A stretch of DNA of 64,000 nt, from the NCBI GenBank assembly GCA_023014335.1, contig JAECYW010000006.1:3100001-3164000 (forward strand), given 5' to 3'. The DNA is from Galerina marginata (lineage: Eukaryota > Basidiomycota > Agaricomycetes > Agaricales > Galerinaceae). The position numbers and the translations under genes were made by a program. Shown here in pieces: positions 23,334-35,189 of this stretch (its first letter is position 1; every line of letters begins with the position of its first letter). Under the pieces are notes generated by a model. The model saw only the letters and a program-made list of their open reading frames with translations. It searched no databases and was not told the origin of the DNA.

Positions 23334-23629
23334 GTTTCATCAGTACTGTGGATCCTTCGCTTTACAGCTGTACGTACTGGTGTTGCTGGGCTGTGACAGC
23401 CGCGGCGTATGAGGGGTATACGAGACAAGCTTAGATAGAACAGTAGGGTCTGACGACATCAACGACAGCCAGCGTCGCGTTGCACGGGTGGAATCTCTGT
23501 GAATCGGTGCTCTAGGCATAGTGGAGAAAATAAATGACGGGTTATTGTAAAGACAGTGATCGTAAAGCAGTAACTGTTGATTGGGTTTAAATACAGTAGC
23601 CCGTGGAGAACACAATAAGTCAGCGATGT

Positions 23630-24049
23630 CTAGCACGCTCCAGATCCTTTCGAAGCATTACTTAGATATGTCGAAATCATATCCCTACTGGGCCAACCAT
23701 TTTCGTATCTTGAAAGAATGTCAAACTGTTGTTCCGCCTTAATGGACGTGAGTACGGATGATGAGGTTGCAATTGTGACTCTCACCTCGTGTTGGATAAG
23801 CCGGATCATGTCTGGATTTTGCTTCGTTATTGTGAGACCTTTGACAAGTGACTTTTCCTTAGTATAGTGTTGTATGCGCTCCTTGATAAATTTCTGTCCA
23901 TAGGGTCAAATAAGGTACCTTCGGTAGAAATGGGAAACGAGTACCTGAAGACCGATGTACAAAGAATTTTGCCAACCCAGTGCCGCCTTCAAGTTGTACC
24001 CACCTCGCCCAGGTGAGCCTACTTGGCCGCTGGGTTTAAGAATCGTCAT
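23630..24049 (-). CDS. Small hypothetical protein with shared C-terminal helical domain
   Basis: Exons 24049-23945, 23893-23786 and 23737-23630 join with consensus introns of 51 and 48 nt to 106 residues. It reads MTILKPSGQVGSPGRGGYN, LKAALGWQNSLYIGLQ, KFIKERIQHYTKEKSLVKG and FDILSRYENGWPSRDMISTY. Both introns are phase 0 and fall between helices. The last exon matches the last exon of the 22.7-23.3 kb gene in length and motif. Basic, cytosolic or nuclear by composition; function unknown. Confidence 0.6.
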
Positions 24050-24503
24050 AGAATTGTGAAAAGTAGGGCCTGTTGCTTCGAATTATGCTCCTATCGTGCA
24101 TTATTCAATGCTGTCACTGACCATGAACACTTGGAGTGGCTGCGGACGTGCTCCATGCACATGTTTTTTCGGTTTCTTCGCCAAATATAACCTGGCAAAT
24201 CGGAGGATCGCGAGTCCTTAAAGGGATGGGGTACACGGTGCTGGGTTTGTATCGCAAGGCAGCGGAAAACATGGTGCAATCAAACAGTGTTCCGGGAACC
24301 ACGACAGTACAATAAACTCCAATTCGGAAGCCAGTATTATATCCATGCCGATCTAGGACCGTAGTCTCGTGTTAGCATTCTTCCGGTGCCTCACGACATG
24401 GCTCATTCTGGTGTGACTTGCCATTTAGTCATAACGAAGATGGTTGACAGCCAGTGACAGGCGATTGCTCTTCACAAACTGACTCAAGTACACGAACCCA
24501 GCT

Positions 24504-25565
24504 CATGGACGAGGCCATTCGACAAAATTTCAAAAGACTTCTGAGGCTCAAAACAAAGGCAGACGAAAAAGCTCGACAGTCTACATTTAGGAAAGAGCAA
24601 ACGGCTTACACCGAGCAGTTGAAAATGGAAAGCGAGAATTTAAACCGAATTTCGTTTTAGCGCTTACTCTTCCAATTTTGCAGGGGAAGACATACCAGAG
24701 CTGGGATCGCGTTCCAGAGGGGGAACTTACCCAAGCGCAGTACAAGGCAGAGGAGCAACAGCAAGCAGAGCCTGCTCGTTTGCGAGAGGCGCGTCTAGAA
24801 CAGGACCGCGTCCTAGAGCGAGAACATGTTGAAGCAGTTCGCCGAGAGGAAGAACGTACGGAGGCAGTTCGCCGAGAGGAAGAACGTGCAGAGGCAGTTC
24901 GCCGAGAGGAAGAGGCAGTTCGCCGAGAGGAAGAGGCAGTTCGCCGAGAGCAGGAACGTGAACAACTGGAGCATGTATGGGAGAGGGAGAACAAGCCCCA
25001 GCAGAAGGAAGGTCACCAAAAGCAGCAGAAAAAGAAAGCGCACGGGCGAGAGAATGAAAGGAGAAAGAAAGCTGCTTTGAACAAGCATATCAGGCAGCAG
25101 ATGCTTCATGATGTCAAAGTAGCTGCAATTGAGGTGAGCGAACTATTGCTTTTTGGGGACGGCCACCTAACGAGTTTGTAGCACCGGTTGAAACAATTTC
25201 AAGATCACGAGAAATGCTGGGGAGAATTGCGTTCAAACTTGACGTCGGGCAAAATTGCCAAACAATCTCTGCGGTTCGAGGACATCCCATGGCCTGTTCT
25301 CTCAGAAGCCCAGTCCCCTATTCGTCCTCTGGACTTAACAGGGTCCAGGATTAAACAGTTTGTACTCCACCAGGACCGAAAATGTGTTGGACCCAGTCAG
25401 GCTAGTCGTGTGGCAAGGATGGAGCTGATCAGGTGGCATCCTGATAAATTCTGTTCTGTCGTTCTTCCATTGGTCCGCGAAGAGGACTTAACCATGGTAA
25501 ATGAAGGGCTGAAAGTTGTGTCCGTGCAGTTGAATAAAATAAGGGACACTTATGATAACAAGTAG
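24504..25565 (+). CDS. Coiled-coil protein with NFKBIL1/J-like C-terminus
   Basis: Two exons are clear: 24684-25133 and 25182-25565. The first encodes a charged coiled coil built from a tandem (AVRREEE)-type repeat at 24830-24950. The second encodes LRFEDIPWPVLSEAQSPIRP, then MELIRWHPDKFCS and a helical tail ending IRDTYDNK. W-H-P-D-K-F preceded by a helix, with the I-P-W-P motif upstream, is the pattern of NF-kappa-B-inhibitor-like/J-domain-related proteins; the HPD is the J-domain signature. A 5' exon beginning at about 24504 (MDEAIRQNFKRLLRLKTK) is probable, but its junction to 24684 does not fit a normal intron in frame, so the N-terminus is unresolved. Confidence 0.6.
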
Positions 25566-26010
25566 TACTCTGTATTTAAAGGTGGCGGTTTACATACGTC
25601 AAGACTCGGGAAAGTCACTTTGACACTTTCTTCTGCTTTGAGGCTCGAATTTTGAAACATGAAGACGCCATTACTTGACCATGAAGAGCACACATCCAGT
25701 GACAGTATTTCTATCGGCGGGCGACGATGTTAGAGATGGTGGCGGTATGACATTGTGATCAAGGCGTTGTGACCTCGTCGCGTCACTTGTATTAGCCTCG
25801 TAGGCGGTGAAGACGTTAACCATGTTGACGCAAGTGAAAGCCGAAGCGGCATTGATTGGGCAGCGTCACCTACTTCGACGACGCCTGGGGCAGTGGAGAC
25901 GGTGTGGCTACTTTTGTTTTCATGTGTTATGTATTACCAACTGCTGACTGGCAGGACGAAAGGAAACTGAATTCGTCGTCGAGACAATCGAGTCTGTGGG
26001 GCTTCCTGGG
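25566..26010. other. Intergenic with repeat-like G-rich DNA
   Basis: Segment 25690-25900 is rich in words seen at 4.85-5.76 kb (gacgatgtt, gtggcggt, acgttaaccatgttgacg). No gene is supported. Confidence 0.35.
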
Positions 26011-26014
26011 GTGG

Positions 26015-26287
26015 TCAGGACTGGACTAGGGCAGCTGATAGAGATGTCGTCGACGAGTTAGGAGAAATAGCAACGCGGGCATCCCGAGGTGTGTTCGCCA
26101 CGCTCAAAGAAGAGGCAGATGGATTGATCGTGGCCAATCTTCTCTGCAGACCTTCAAACGGCTCCCCAGAACCAGTAGTATCGGCACTGGAGAACCGGTG
26201 GATCCGTGAAGGACTGGGGATGGGGTCCGGGATGTTGATATTGCATTCGTTTTTCGTGACAAATCGACGGAACTCGCGTTGAAACAT
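26015..26287 (-). pseudogene. Coding-like fragment, unidentified
   Basis: A 90-codon minus frame reads FVTKNECNINIPDPIPSPSR, then GEPFEGLQRRLATINPSASS and stops. A second frame directly after it continues with DHPRKPHRLDCLDDEF and ends near 25932. The switch at about 26016 suggests an indel in a Ser/Pro-rich protein end. No family recognised. Confidence 0.3.
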
Positions 26288-26289
26288 CA

Positions 26290-28226
26290 GTGTTCCGCAC
26301 TTTGAGGAACACAGTTTGTGGCACTATTGCAACTCGACGTCCCCGATAACCTTGAGGCTCTTCCCAGTTTTAGGTCCATAGTTGAGTAGAAGCAAAACTT
26401 GACGTCGCATTAGCAAGCTTGAGGATACAGTTCCGCAAAGCAAACAGCTTGCTCTCGTCACTAGGGTCATGCTCAGCTGTTAGAGCTTGATAAGACGAGT
26501 TTCGGCGCTACACCGTCGATTGTCAGCCAGGAATTCTCAAACGGGCCATGTGGTATGAACTAACTTTCGGATTGATTCCTCGCGATAGCACTATTTCCCG
26601 TTTTCCGCATGGGTGTCACGCTTTCTCGTGGTGACTCGGCCTTAGGTCCTTGTCAAAAGGAGCATTTATTAGTTCATCGCCCACTGAACAGAGGCATCGA
26701 GGATTTGCCGAGGAAGTTGAGGATGGGTTAATTATAATCAAAGATACAATTGACCAATACCCGCACCGGTCGCTTCATAGCAGCCAACAAACTCTCCTCG
26801 TCTACATCCAATTTCAGAAAATGCCGCGACGATGGGTACATAATGCACCAAATGTCGCCTGGAGGAAGATTTTGACCAGCAAGTGTAATGAAGGACACCG
26901 CGCTTAGTATGAAGGATATAAATGATCATCTGAGGACGCACAGCGTAGGTTTGTGCTCGCCTTGTATCTATATGATTGGATGATACAGGAATGTCAGAGT
27001 CGCGCTCATCAGCTCCCATATCTGCATCTTCAGAAAAAGAACAAATTCGCAGACTTGTTAAGGTCACCAAGACCATCGCCGTGACGGACTCTACAACATC
27101 TATAGCAAAAGTATGAGACAGGTAACCGAGACTGGGCAGTGAAACCTGAAAGAGCCTGAACCATCAATGTGAAAATGTACTCCTCCAAATTTCTACCTCT
27201 AGCACAAGCATTTACATCCACGATGCTTTCCAAGAATGCATATAACAAAGACGTCGTTGGTCTTCTGCGTGCCAAGGAGGATACACAATGACGAAATATC
27301 GTGCAGAACTGCGCATTTGAGATAATTCGAAGGCTCCATGAGAAGCGCGGAAAGGCGTTCTGGGATGTGGCTTTGCAGCTCCTGAATGCTGGTGTCATAA
27401 GAAACCTAAGAAAGCAAGGTCACAACCTGAAATTTCAACAACAAAAAGGTGACCATACCTCGAACTTGGCGCTCTCGTGTTCACGGGCTTCCATACTGGT
27501 TTATAAAGCTCGGTCCGCTTTCAACGTCTGTCACATTTCCTGATAGCGGACAGCCGTGTCTGCTAATTAAACGATGCATTGTGCGCGTATGCACCGCACG
27601 GAAATTTCAGGGTCTTGCACTAGATGTTTGATATGAGGTACGACATATTCAGAGAAATGGAGACTTGGATGGTGTTATCACGGAAACGAATATAAGCTGG
27701 ATAGTAAGTCAGCAAGGCAAATATTTGAACGGAATTTGGATAACCAGTGACTTAACGTCTGCATCAGCAGCATCAGGGTGCGTAATGCCGCCGAACTGAC
27801 GGGGGCGGCATCGTCATGGAGGAGTTAAACGACGTGTGGAACCACGCGGTCCAATTGGCTTCGTCTGTCAAGTGGCAAGCCAATGCAAGGAATACATCTA
27901 GCGTACGAACTTCGGAGCTTTGGTAGGCTGCAGTTGCGGATGTTAGCAGTGACTAATGTCAGGACTATATGGCTGGTGAGGACTCGGATGAAGTGGCAAA
28001 AGAACGAGGACGAAGTTGATTCGGAAGATGAAGACTGCGGTTATAAGTCTGGTGAATTTAATAGCGAGGAGGAGGAAGGGAAGACGATTGGGGGGATGAG
28101 AAATCAGGTGCCCGTGGGGTATGACTGACGATGAAGCGGGGGTATCGGGGCCGTCGTCCTCGCCGCAATCTATTTTGAAGTTACCTGCAGAACCGAATTC
28201 GGGACGGAGGCCACTGGTATAAGCGT
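26290..28226. other. No supported gene
   Basis: Minus-strand frames at 26738-27076 and 27030-27398 and a plus frame with an acidic stretch at 27883-28128 were examined. None shows a domain or a coherent splice chain. Probably decayed mobile DNA next to the Plavaka copy. Confidence 0.35.
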
Positions 28227-30634
28227 TCATTGCTTTGTGTCACGATGAATGAACCTGATAATCTTGAGTTCAACTTTGTTTGCCTTGAATACAACACGAC
28301 TTACATGTTCACGTAAAGGAAATTCCAGTCCCTATCCTCAAGATTTTCGTCATCAGCCCTTGGAGCAATTGAGGCCCAAGAAGTCTTGCTGTGGCGCCAT
28401 GTGCAAAAGTGGGTATGAGGTGGAATCCACAAATTACATCCGAAAGGTCCAGAAATCCGAAAGCAGTGGGCGAGTTGGAATTGACAAACCGAATGTGATG
28501 TAAACGGCGGGCATTCCAAACAGCAGCGTAGGTTTTATCAATTTCAAACCACCGCATCCAGAGGAGATCCATACAATGAGTTTGAAGTGATTTAATTTGC
28601 GGTCCACGATGCTTGACATCGACATGAAAGATCCCGAGTACGCGAGCATACGAATAGGGATGGTTCTCGGCATCGTCGTCCTCACCCGACTGGGTCATAA
28701 TGTCAGCGTGTGTGCGGCGGTTTTCGTCATCAGAGTAAAAAGTCTCGTCGGTTTCGTGGCCGAGAAGTCGTGAGAGGGGGTGGTCCTTGAGGTCAGGAAG
28801 GAAATTCTAGTAACGTAGTCAGAAAATTATTTGAAGAAACATCATAAATACGAACAGTGAGTGCTGGATCTTGCTATTGGATATGTGGTGATGCAGTTCA
28901 GGTAAAGTGGCTGGAAAGGCGTCCGACTCATTAAAAGGAACAGTCGGGCTGTCCAAATGGGTGGGTGGAGCTGTCGCTGGCGTGGATATGTTGACCGGAG
29001 GTTGGTGCTGAGTCTGCTGACAAGGGATACTCGATTCTGCCTGCGTATGGCCCGGGAGGCGATTCGTCGAAGGATGCGTTGGCGCCGGTGATGCTTTGAG
29101 ATTTGACGTTGAAAGGTCCGCCCATATTGTTGGTTCGAGCATATAATCTTTCTACTCTTCTATGTTTCAGTTCACCCTACGCAATGTGAGTAAGAGTACT
29201 TGGTAAAGAGATATGGCCCTACCGTCTGTGTTGAATAGCTGTTTAATGGTCCAAATCGCAAGATTGCGGCGACATAATCGCCGATAGCGTGGAGTTTGTA
29301 AGTTAGGAGGTTGAATAGCTTTCGAACTCGGCCTTTTTTGGTATTTTTTTTTCCGTCAGGGAATGCTTTCTTTGAGTTTCCTTTGTTTGCAGCATTTGCC
29401 CGTCGCCGGACCCGAGCCGCTTCTTCACGAGGGAGCTCTTTTAAACCAGTCAGAGTAGATGCGGAGTTTCGCGTAGGCGTGCCAGGTGCATAGGGTAAAG
29501 AACATGTCCTGCACAAATTGGTCGTCTGGGCCAGGGAATAAACCTTCGAAAACAGACATACATACTTGAAGCAAGTCCACTCAAAATATCGTGCTGCTAG
29601 TTTCTTCATGGCGGATGCATTTATTAGAGAAGCGACGAATGGTATCTCTGCTGAAAGTTTGTACGCGTCGATATCTGGCACAAGTTGACAACAATTATCA
29701 AAATGAACAGAAGTTACGCACCTCCAATTAAGTTTTTGAATGCAATTTTCACCAATAGCATATAAAATTCGCATGAGGTGAGTAAAAATCGCCTTCCAGA
29801 CACCCGGTTCGAACTCATGAAGCAAGTCCGGCACAAACCTAGAGAAAAAGTTGAAGCCGAACTGGAAAGGCCGTGTGGAAAACGCATTCTAATACGGAGA
29901 AATCAGACAGGGAAGCGGCCAAGAAATTAGTAAACGTACCGGAGTCGGGATATATGACTCTTCCTGGAGCAAGTCCTCGACGGGCTTACTCTTAACATCT
30001 TTTCCGCGCTTCCGCGCACAAATATCCATTTCCGACCGATTTCAACCTTCTCCTGGCGCTGCTTTGTATCAAGCGTGGGCATGGGTATCGAGCAAGGTAT
30101 CTGATGGTAGCAAGAAAATTTCTGGACAACGTCAGATGGGTATCCTTTAATAGGATGGTGTCACTCACTTTTCCGGGTAGTCTGCCAAGTCAGTGAAGAA
30201 TCGAGGAATCAAACGCCGTATTATACCATCAGCACATTTCATGACGAGGGAAAGTATGCGATGTGATGAGCAGCAAAGTTATTGAGACTTCCCCCGAAAA
30301 TACTGGGAATGATTCCCGAAGAACAGGTAAGCTGGCCAGAGAGAACGGGTAAGCTGGCCAGAGAGATGCATCGCCGAAGTTTGCAAGATGAGTTGAATCT
30401 GACCCATAGCATGAGGTCATGCCGATAACACCAGTCTCGAGTTGAGGGAGAAAGGCCTAAGGTGGAGAGGACCGGCACTACAGGGTGAGATTGGACTTGC
30501 AGATGAAAACGACGGCTGCATGTTTGGCACAGCTCACTTAGCTCAATATTTGGCACGACCAAGAGATACAAATAACACGGTAATGAATTGATCGCTTCCA
30601 CGGCGCCTACTTCAGCCACAAGTCCCACTTCCAC
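28227..30634 (-). pseudogene. Plavaka-type transposase, decayed
   Basis: The conserved order of a Plavaka transposase is readable on the minus strand: THLANFGDASLWPAY (about 30390), KCADGIIRRLIPRFFTDLA (about 30235), FVPDLLHEFEPGVWKAIFTH (29840), RKLFNLLTYKLHAIGDYVA (29330), NFLPDLKDHPLSRLLGHE (28807), HPYSYARVLGIFHVDV (28650), MDLLWMRWFEIDKTY, and a C-terminus WNFLYVNM spliced to FIHRDTKQ. Damage: a 22-bp tandem duplication at 30326-30369 breaks the frame after ASLWPAY, a second indel lies about 60 bp further on, and a frameshift at about 28360 separates the last two blocks. The N-terminal region is missing. The family call is firm; the copy cannot be autonomous. Confidence 0.8.
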
Positions 30635-32259
30635 TTGGTTTATTTATCTTTTGTCTTGAATTATTTTCTTTTCTTACAGGTATCCTTACTGCCATGTTCG
30701 CTCGCCATCTTCCTCTGTCGGATTGCCATCGCCCACCCAGTTCTTTCGCGCTGACGCGCACTGAGCTGGACTTCCCGAAATTGCGAACGTTCTCCCCTTG
30801 GATTACCGTTGCCACATTCCTTCGTGTTGATAGGCACACTTAGTTGGCATCGCGAACACTTTTGGATTACCGTTGCCCACGTAGCTCTTTCGCGCACTGA
30901 GTTTGACCCGATCTTCGGCGCGCGAGATCACATTTGAGCGGGATTGCAGGTCAAACTGGACAGGACCCGGGCATGCTTCAGTACACGGAGTAAAATATTG
31001 ATCCTTCCACAAGCGAGCCCTACAAGTTGGCCAAGGAGTTTGGCCTGTAACTTATTGACACCCGAGAAGTCATTGGGAAGCCTCCGGTCTAGAAAAATGG
31101 TATGTTTTCGGCACTTCATTTTTCCTTCACCTTCCCCACAAAACAGTTCTTGTTGTAGCCACCTCCCTCACACCGAGGTAATGTCGCGGAGATGGGTCGA
31201 TAGTCAGAGCGTCCAAAATCCTGCCTTTAAAGTGTGGATCATCGTTAAGTCATTTCCAGAGACCAGCTCCAACCAGAAGAATCACATCAATGCACAATGC
31301 AAACGCATCCTCAGATCCCTCCGTAAGCCACCTGATGCTCGCTCCCCTCGTGTCGACACACCTCACAGCCGTCGCTCTTTCTCCCAGTGCCTTCACCATC
31401 AAGTCACCGTCTGCGCCTGGATTGTTTATCCCAGACCGGTGACCGGTCCCAAAGTTGTATCTCCTTGACCGAGCATACATGGCTGGCCATCAATAAAGCC
31501 TACGAAGCGTATCAGTCTACCGAGATGGACACAACCCAGCTTTCTGGTGCTCCATTGGCGTCCTCTATTTCCAAACCAACTAGTTCCATGGCGCTTTCGA
31601 TGCTTATTCTCGGGCTGTATGAGGGGCTCCATAGAAGTCGCAGAAGAACTCATTTCATATTTCGTCGACATTGGAAACAAAGAGTGCTTCGCTGCCTTAT
31701 GTAATTGTACATAGGTTCCGATCTCCTCCGTTCCGACGTCGTCGAAGAGCTATCATAGCAACATGGATTGAACGATTTTTATACAGTATTCTTTGCTCAG
31801 ATTATTGTTTGTAAATCTGGCGATAAGAAGGCATGGCTGGGGCTATTGTATTTTACTTGCTGTGTAGTAATTTTCTACCTAGTTCAAAATACTAATGATT
31901 TATATTTGTTGCTTTGACCATGACGATGAAAATAAAGGCCTTAGCGAGATGAAATTAGTACAATAACCGCTGACGCACACCAAAATGTTCAATCAGATGG
32001 ACTTGGCACTATTTACCGACCTAAGGTATAAAGTCTGTAACATCCATAGGCACGTTCTGTGGCTGGAATATTACCCGGAACGCTGACGGACTTACCTGCA
32101 CAATCAATCACTTTCGCCTGTTAAACTTCTTTCTGGGCGCCAAGTTCGTTAAGGTAAACTGTGGGTAACAGGATACCAAGAAAGAAAAATGGCAGGTACT
32201 TAGATGTAATAAGAGGGTGTAAGAAGATATTCAACTTGCTTTACAGTAGGTGTTAAGAA
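30635..32259. other. Intergenic, local direct repeats, no gene
   Basis: Between 30680 and 30930 a unit containing ttggattaccgttgcc(a/c)ac, tctttcgcgc and gcactgag occurs about two to three times. The 174-codon plus frame at 30944-31468 has no family and low-complexity composition. The rest to 32259 is AT-rich. Confidence 0.4.
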
Positions 32260-32275
32260 TTACGGATGAGACGTG

Positions 32276-33981
32276 TCATGATGTTGTTTGAGAAGTAAAG
32301 TTAAAATATGGATTAGAGGGAGATAAAGAAGAAGAAGAAGCAATGTCCCAGCACACAGAACATTCTGAGATGGGATTGAAGCTATGGTACAGCAACGCCG
32401 AGACACCTTTAACTTTTGGAGCATGTGAGTTAACGAATGAGACATAGCGACATTTATCTATCACCTCTTTCCAACCCCAAATTATGAGATTCCCTTCTCC
32501 TGAGCCGGCGACAAGCACTTTGTGATAAGACAAGGCCTATAGACCATACCAAATCAGCGCGGGAGGTAGAAACTAAGAAAAAATCTTCCTACATTAACAG
32601 AGCGGTATGTGTCTTGGGAAAAGTTCAATTATTTTCTTGAAAATTTCAGTTATGAAGCACATACCAGCATAAGTAGGGCCTTGAAGACGACATACCAAGG
32701 TACGCGTGGTTGTATGGTACATACCGATACCACCAGACTCCCCGGCTAGGACATGATCGTTCCCTACGAAAAAAATGCCGAGAGTAACGTTAGATTGCTG
32801 ACGGATATTCTGCGGTATTGAGCCGCAATGAATGAGCCTTGGTAACGAGAAGATCTCGATGCCATCGAAAAGATTGGTAAATGCGAAGGTATGGCTGTCT
32901 TCACTAATAGCTGCCAAACCACTGCAAAGGCAGTATGGATAAATAAGTCGTGAATGCATAAATGAATTGACATACATTCTCCTGTTAATTGCGACAGACC
33001 GAATCAGCCTCCAAGGCTTAAAAGAGTACAAGGCCCTGCGTTACGGTCAACTCTAGGCAAAAATAGTCAGCTGACAACTTACAGAATGCTACATTGTCCG
33101 GCGGGATTGGAATCAACGAAAGACAGCACAACCTGGTCCTGGTTGGGAAGGAAATGTATTGTATGTAGGCATTTACCGTCAAGCACTGAACGTGGAAGTG
33201 TGAGAGGAATATCAAGCAGGGTATGGTCTGCTTTTCTTGGACCAGATGGTGATTGTGACATCGTCGACAGAGAAAACACCACTGAAGTTGACTTGAGACC
33301 AGTGGTATGCACTCCAACCACCCACAGCTGCAAGTCTTGGTCACCCGCTGCAGCAATCAATTTCTGATAAGTAGCGATGCTCTCTACTGGACCTTTGATA
33401 GAGGTTTTCAAGCCAAGAGAAAATGGCGAGTGTAGTCGGCACTACGCCCGCAGATTAAAGATACACTCAGCAAGGTCCAAATGCAAGACCTACTGATATC
33501 TGTGGCAGAGAGATCCAGGAGCAGATCGAAGTACACCCATTCACGAGGTAAGACGGGGCAGCACGACAATATAGCATAACGGAGCCGTCGGTGGAGCCAA
33601 CCCAGAAGGTATCCCGCCTGCAACTCATGTTGGCCCATGAGATAGCGGTAACTTCTCCGCCAATGTTAACCGACTGCTTGAGAAGCCCAGATAGCAGATC
33701 CCATATTTTGACCACGCCAGAGCTACCTTGGTTCGTTTGTGGTTTAAATAAATTACAGTTAACACGAGCGAAAAGCAAAGCATACCTCCAGTCAAAACCT
33801 GCCGCCCGTCGGAAGAGATGCACACAGCATAAATTACTTCATCTAGACATGGTGGAACCTTATGCTTTGGTGAGAACCAGAACGCAGTTGGCTGCGACAT
33901 ATGGCAGCAGATCAAGGTTTGCGCAGAAAAAGAACCGTCGAGTTCATTGATCGCCGAACCTCCACGCGAACTTTGGTTCAT
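32276..33981 (-). CDS. WD40-like beta-propeller protein, paralogue of the 6.3-8.2 kb gene
   Basis: Exons recognised: 33981-33786 (DEVIYAVCISSDGRQVLTG), 33726 to about 33540 (SSGVVKIWDLLSGLLKQSV; TFWVGSTDGSVMLYCR), about 33411-33080 (KGPVESIATYQKLIAAAG; DLQLWVVGVH), a short exon near 33020 (PWRLIRSVAI), about 32932-32665 (ISEDSHTFAFTNLFDGIEIF) and a last exon ending at 32276. GD/GS and IW pairs at blade ends mark a propeller. The order of the middle and late segments follows the first WD40-like gene. The junction between about 33540 and 33411 could not be solved with normal splice sites, so one exon may be damaged. Unlike its paralogue it ends in a Ser-rich stretch with no membrane helix. Confidence 0.65.
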
Positions 33982-34006
33982 CTTACTTAATTATTATGTA
34001 ATCAAG

Positions 34007-34051
34007 ACAAGATCCTGGATCCCATATACCAAGATCCTGGATCCCATATAC
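34007..34051. repeat. Tandem duplication, 22 bp x 2
   Basis: agatcctggatcccatatac occurs twice in succession just upstream of the WD40-like gene start. Short promoter-side duplication, no known role. Confidence 0.7.
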
Positions 34052-34164
34052 ATATTCCTAAAGTGTTCTAGGGCGGGCTACTTGCTATGAAATAGATAAA
34101 TTTCAGGTTCGCGCTAAATCTTAGCGCCGAAAAAAGCGCATATACACAAGGTATAAAGAGAGAC

Positions 34165-34345
34165 AGGAGTCAGCAGCAGCAGCAGAAGCGAAAGCTACAA
34201 GAAACCCTACAACAAAAGGGAGGCAGCCGCAGCGGCGGCTACAAAAGACGAAAGGGGGGCAGCAGCAAAGGGCTACCGGCGGCGGCGGCACCAAAGGCTA
34301 TGGGAGGCAGGCAGCAGCAGCAGCAGCGAAGAACGCTCCGAGAAA
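34165..34345. repeat. CAG/GCA/GGC-rich low-complexity tract
   Basis: Runs such as agcagcagcagcagaagc and cagcagcagcagcagcgaag, interrupted by ggcggcgg. Open on both strands because stops are rare. Confidence 0.75.
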
Positions 34346-34928
34346 CCCTATGCCACGAGGGAGGCAGCAGGGCAGCAAAAATGAACGCTACGAATGACGG
34401 GAGGCAGCCATCCTCTTCAAGCCTCACCCCCAATCTTCCGCACCTCCAGCTCCAGCCCCAGCTGCCAAACAAACGAATGAGAAGGCGATCGACGAGGAAC
34501 GACAAGCGACGGAAACGGTGACAACTACTGAAAATAGTAGAGACCGCCGTCCGTACGGCGTCGACGTGGGTGGTGCTGGTGGTGTGTCTCGATGATTCAG
34601 AATCGGATTTTGAGGTGTAGGCACAGGCACAGGAGGCAGAGAAAACGGGTGAAATGTATTGTTTGTGGCGCCGGTGGGCTGCGAGCTCCTCGGTGAATTC
34701 TTCGTTGCGTTTCTTCCTGCGGGTGTTTGACTCGACATCGTGCAGCGAGGACATACGCCGCAGCTTGGGGATGTGGGTGCACGACGCCGATTTCCAACAC
34801 AAAACGGGTGCTGCTGCACTCGTTCGTGTCCCTTGATGCTGTGTGAATCGTGCTGCGGGAATGCGCGTGGCCACCTGAGTATGATGCGTCAGGTGGGGCG
34901 GGAGCGCGGAAGACGAAGAGGAGGGCAT
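34239..34928 (-). CDS. Low-confidence hypothetical ORF
   Basis: A 229-codon frame begins MPSSSSSALPPHLTHH. It contains one charged helix-like stretch (DVESNTRRKKRNEEFTEEL) that looks coding, but its C-terminal half runs through the trinucleotide tract and is Leu/Cys-rich with no family. Perhaps only the first 100 codons belong to a gene. Confidence 0.25.
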   Translation of the reverse strand: MPSSSSSALPPHLTHHTQVATRIPAARFTQHQGTRTSAAAPVLCWKSASCTHIPKLRRMSSLHDVESNTRRKKRNEEFTEELAAHRRHKQYISPVFSASCACAYTSKSDSESSRHTTSTTHVDAVRTAVSTIFSSCHRFRRLSFLVDRLLIRLFGSWGWSWRCGRLGVRLEEDGCLPSFVAFIFAALLPPSWHRVSRSVLRCCCCCLPPIAFGAAAAGSPLLLPPFRLL

Positions 34929-35189
34929 GGGGTCAAAGAAGGTGGAGGGGTAGGATGTGACGGCGGGTGCGGAGGGAAACCTTTGAGGTTGAAGTTGGAA
35001 TCCAGGTGCATGGGTACTAGAACGAGGTAAGCATGCATTTGATGATAAAAGAAACTGCTACTTACCTTGTTACAATTGTTACAATACGCTTACAGGAAGC
35101 TAAGGTTACCCAAAAGTAGATAACCTCGATAGATCAGTCGGTGAGAAAGTGCTAGTACCGGGTGCATCAAAAACCATTTAGGGAAAAAG

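Noticed and set aside
30944..31468. 174-codon plus-strand ORF
   Set aside because: Ser/Arg/Pro-rich with no family and partly made of local repeats; no splice context.
34300..34521. Gln/Arg-rich ORF in the CAG tract
   Set aside because: Low-complexity trinucleotide DNA is open in several frames on both strands.
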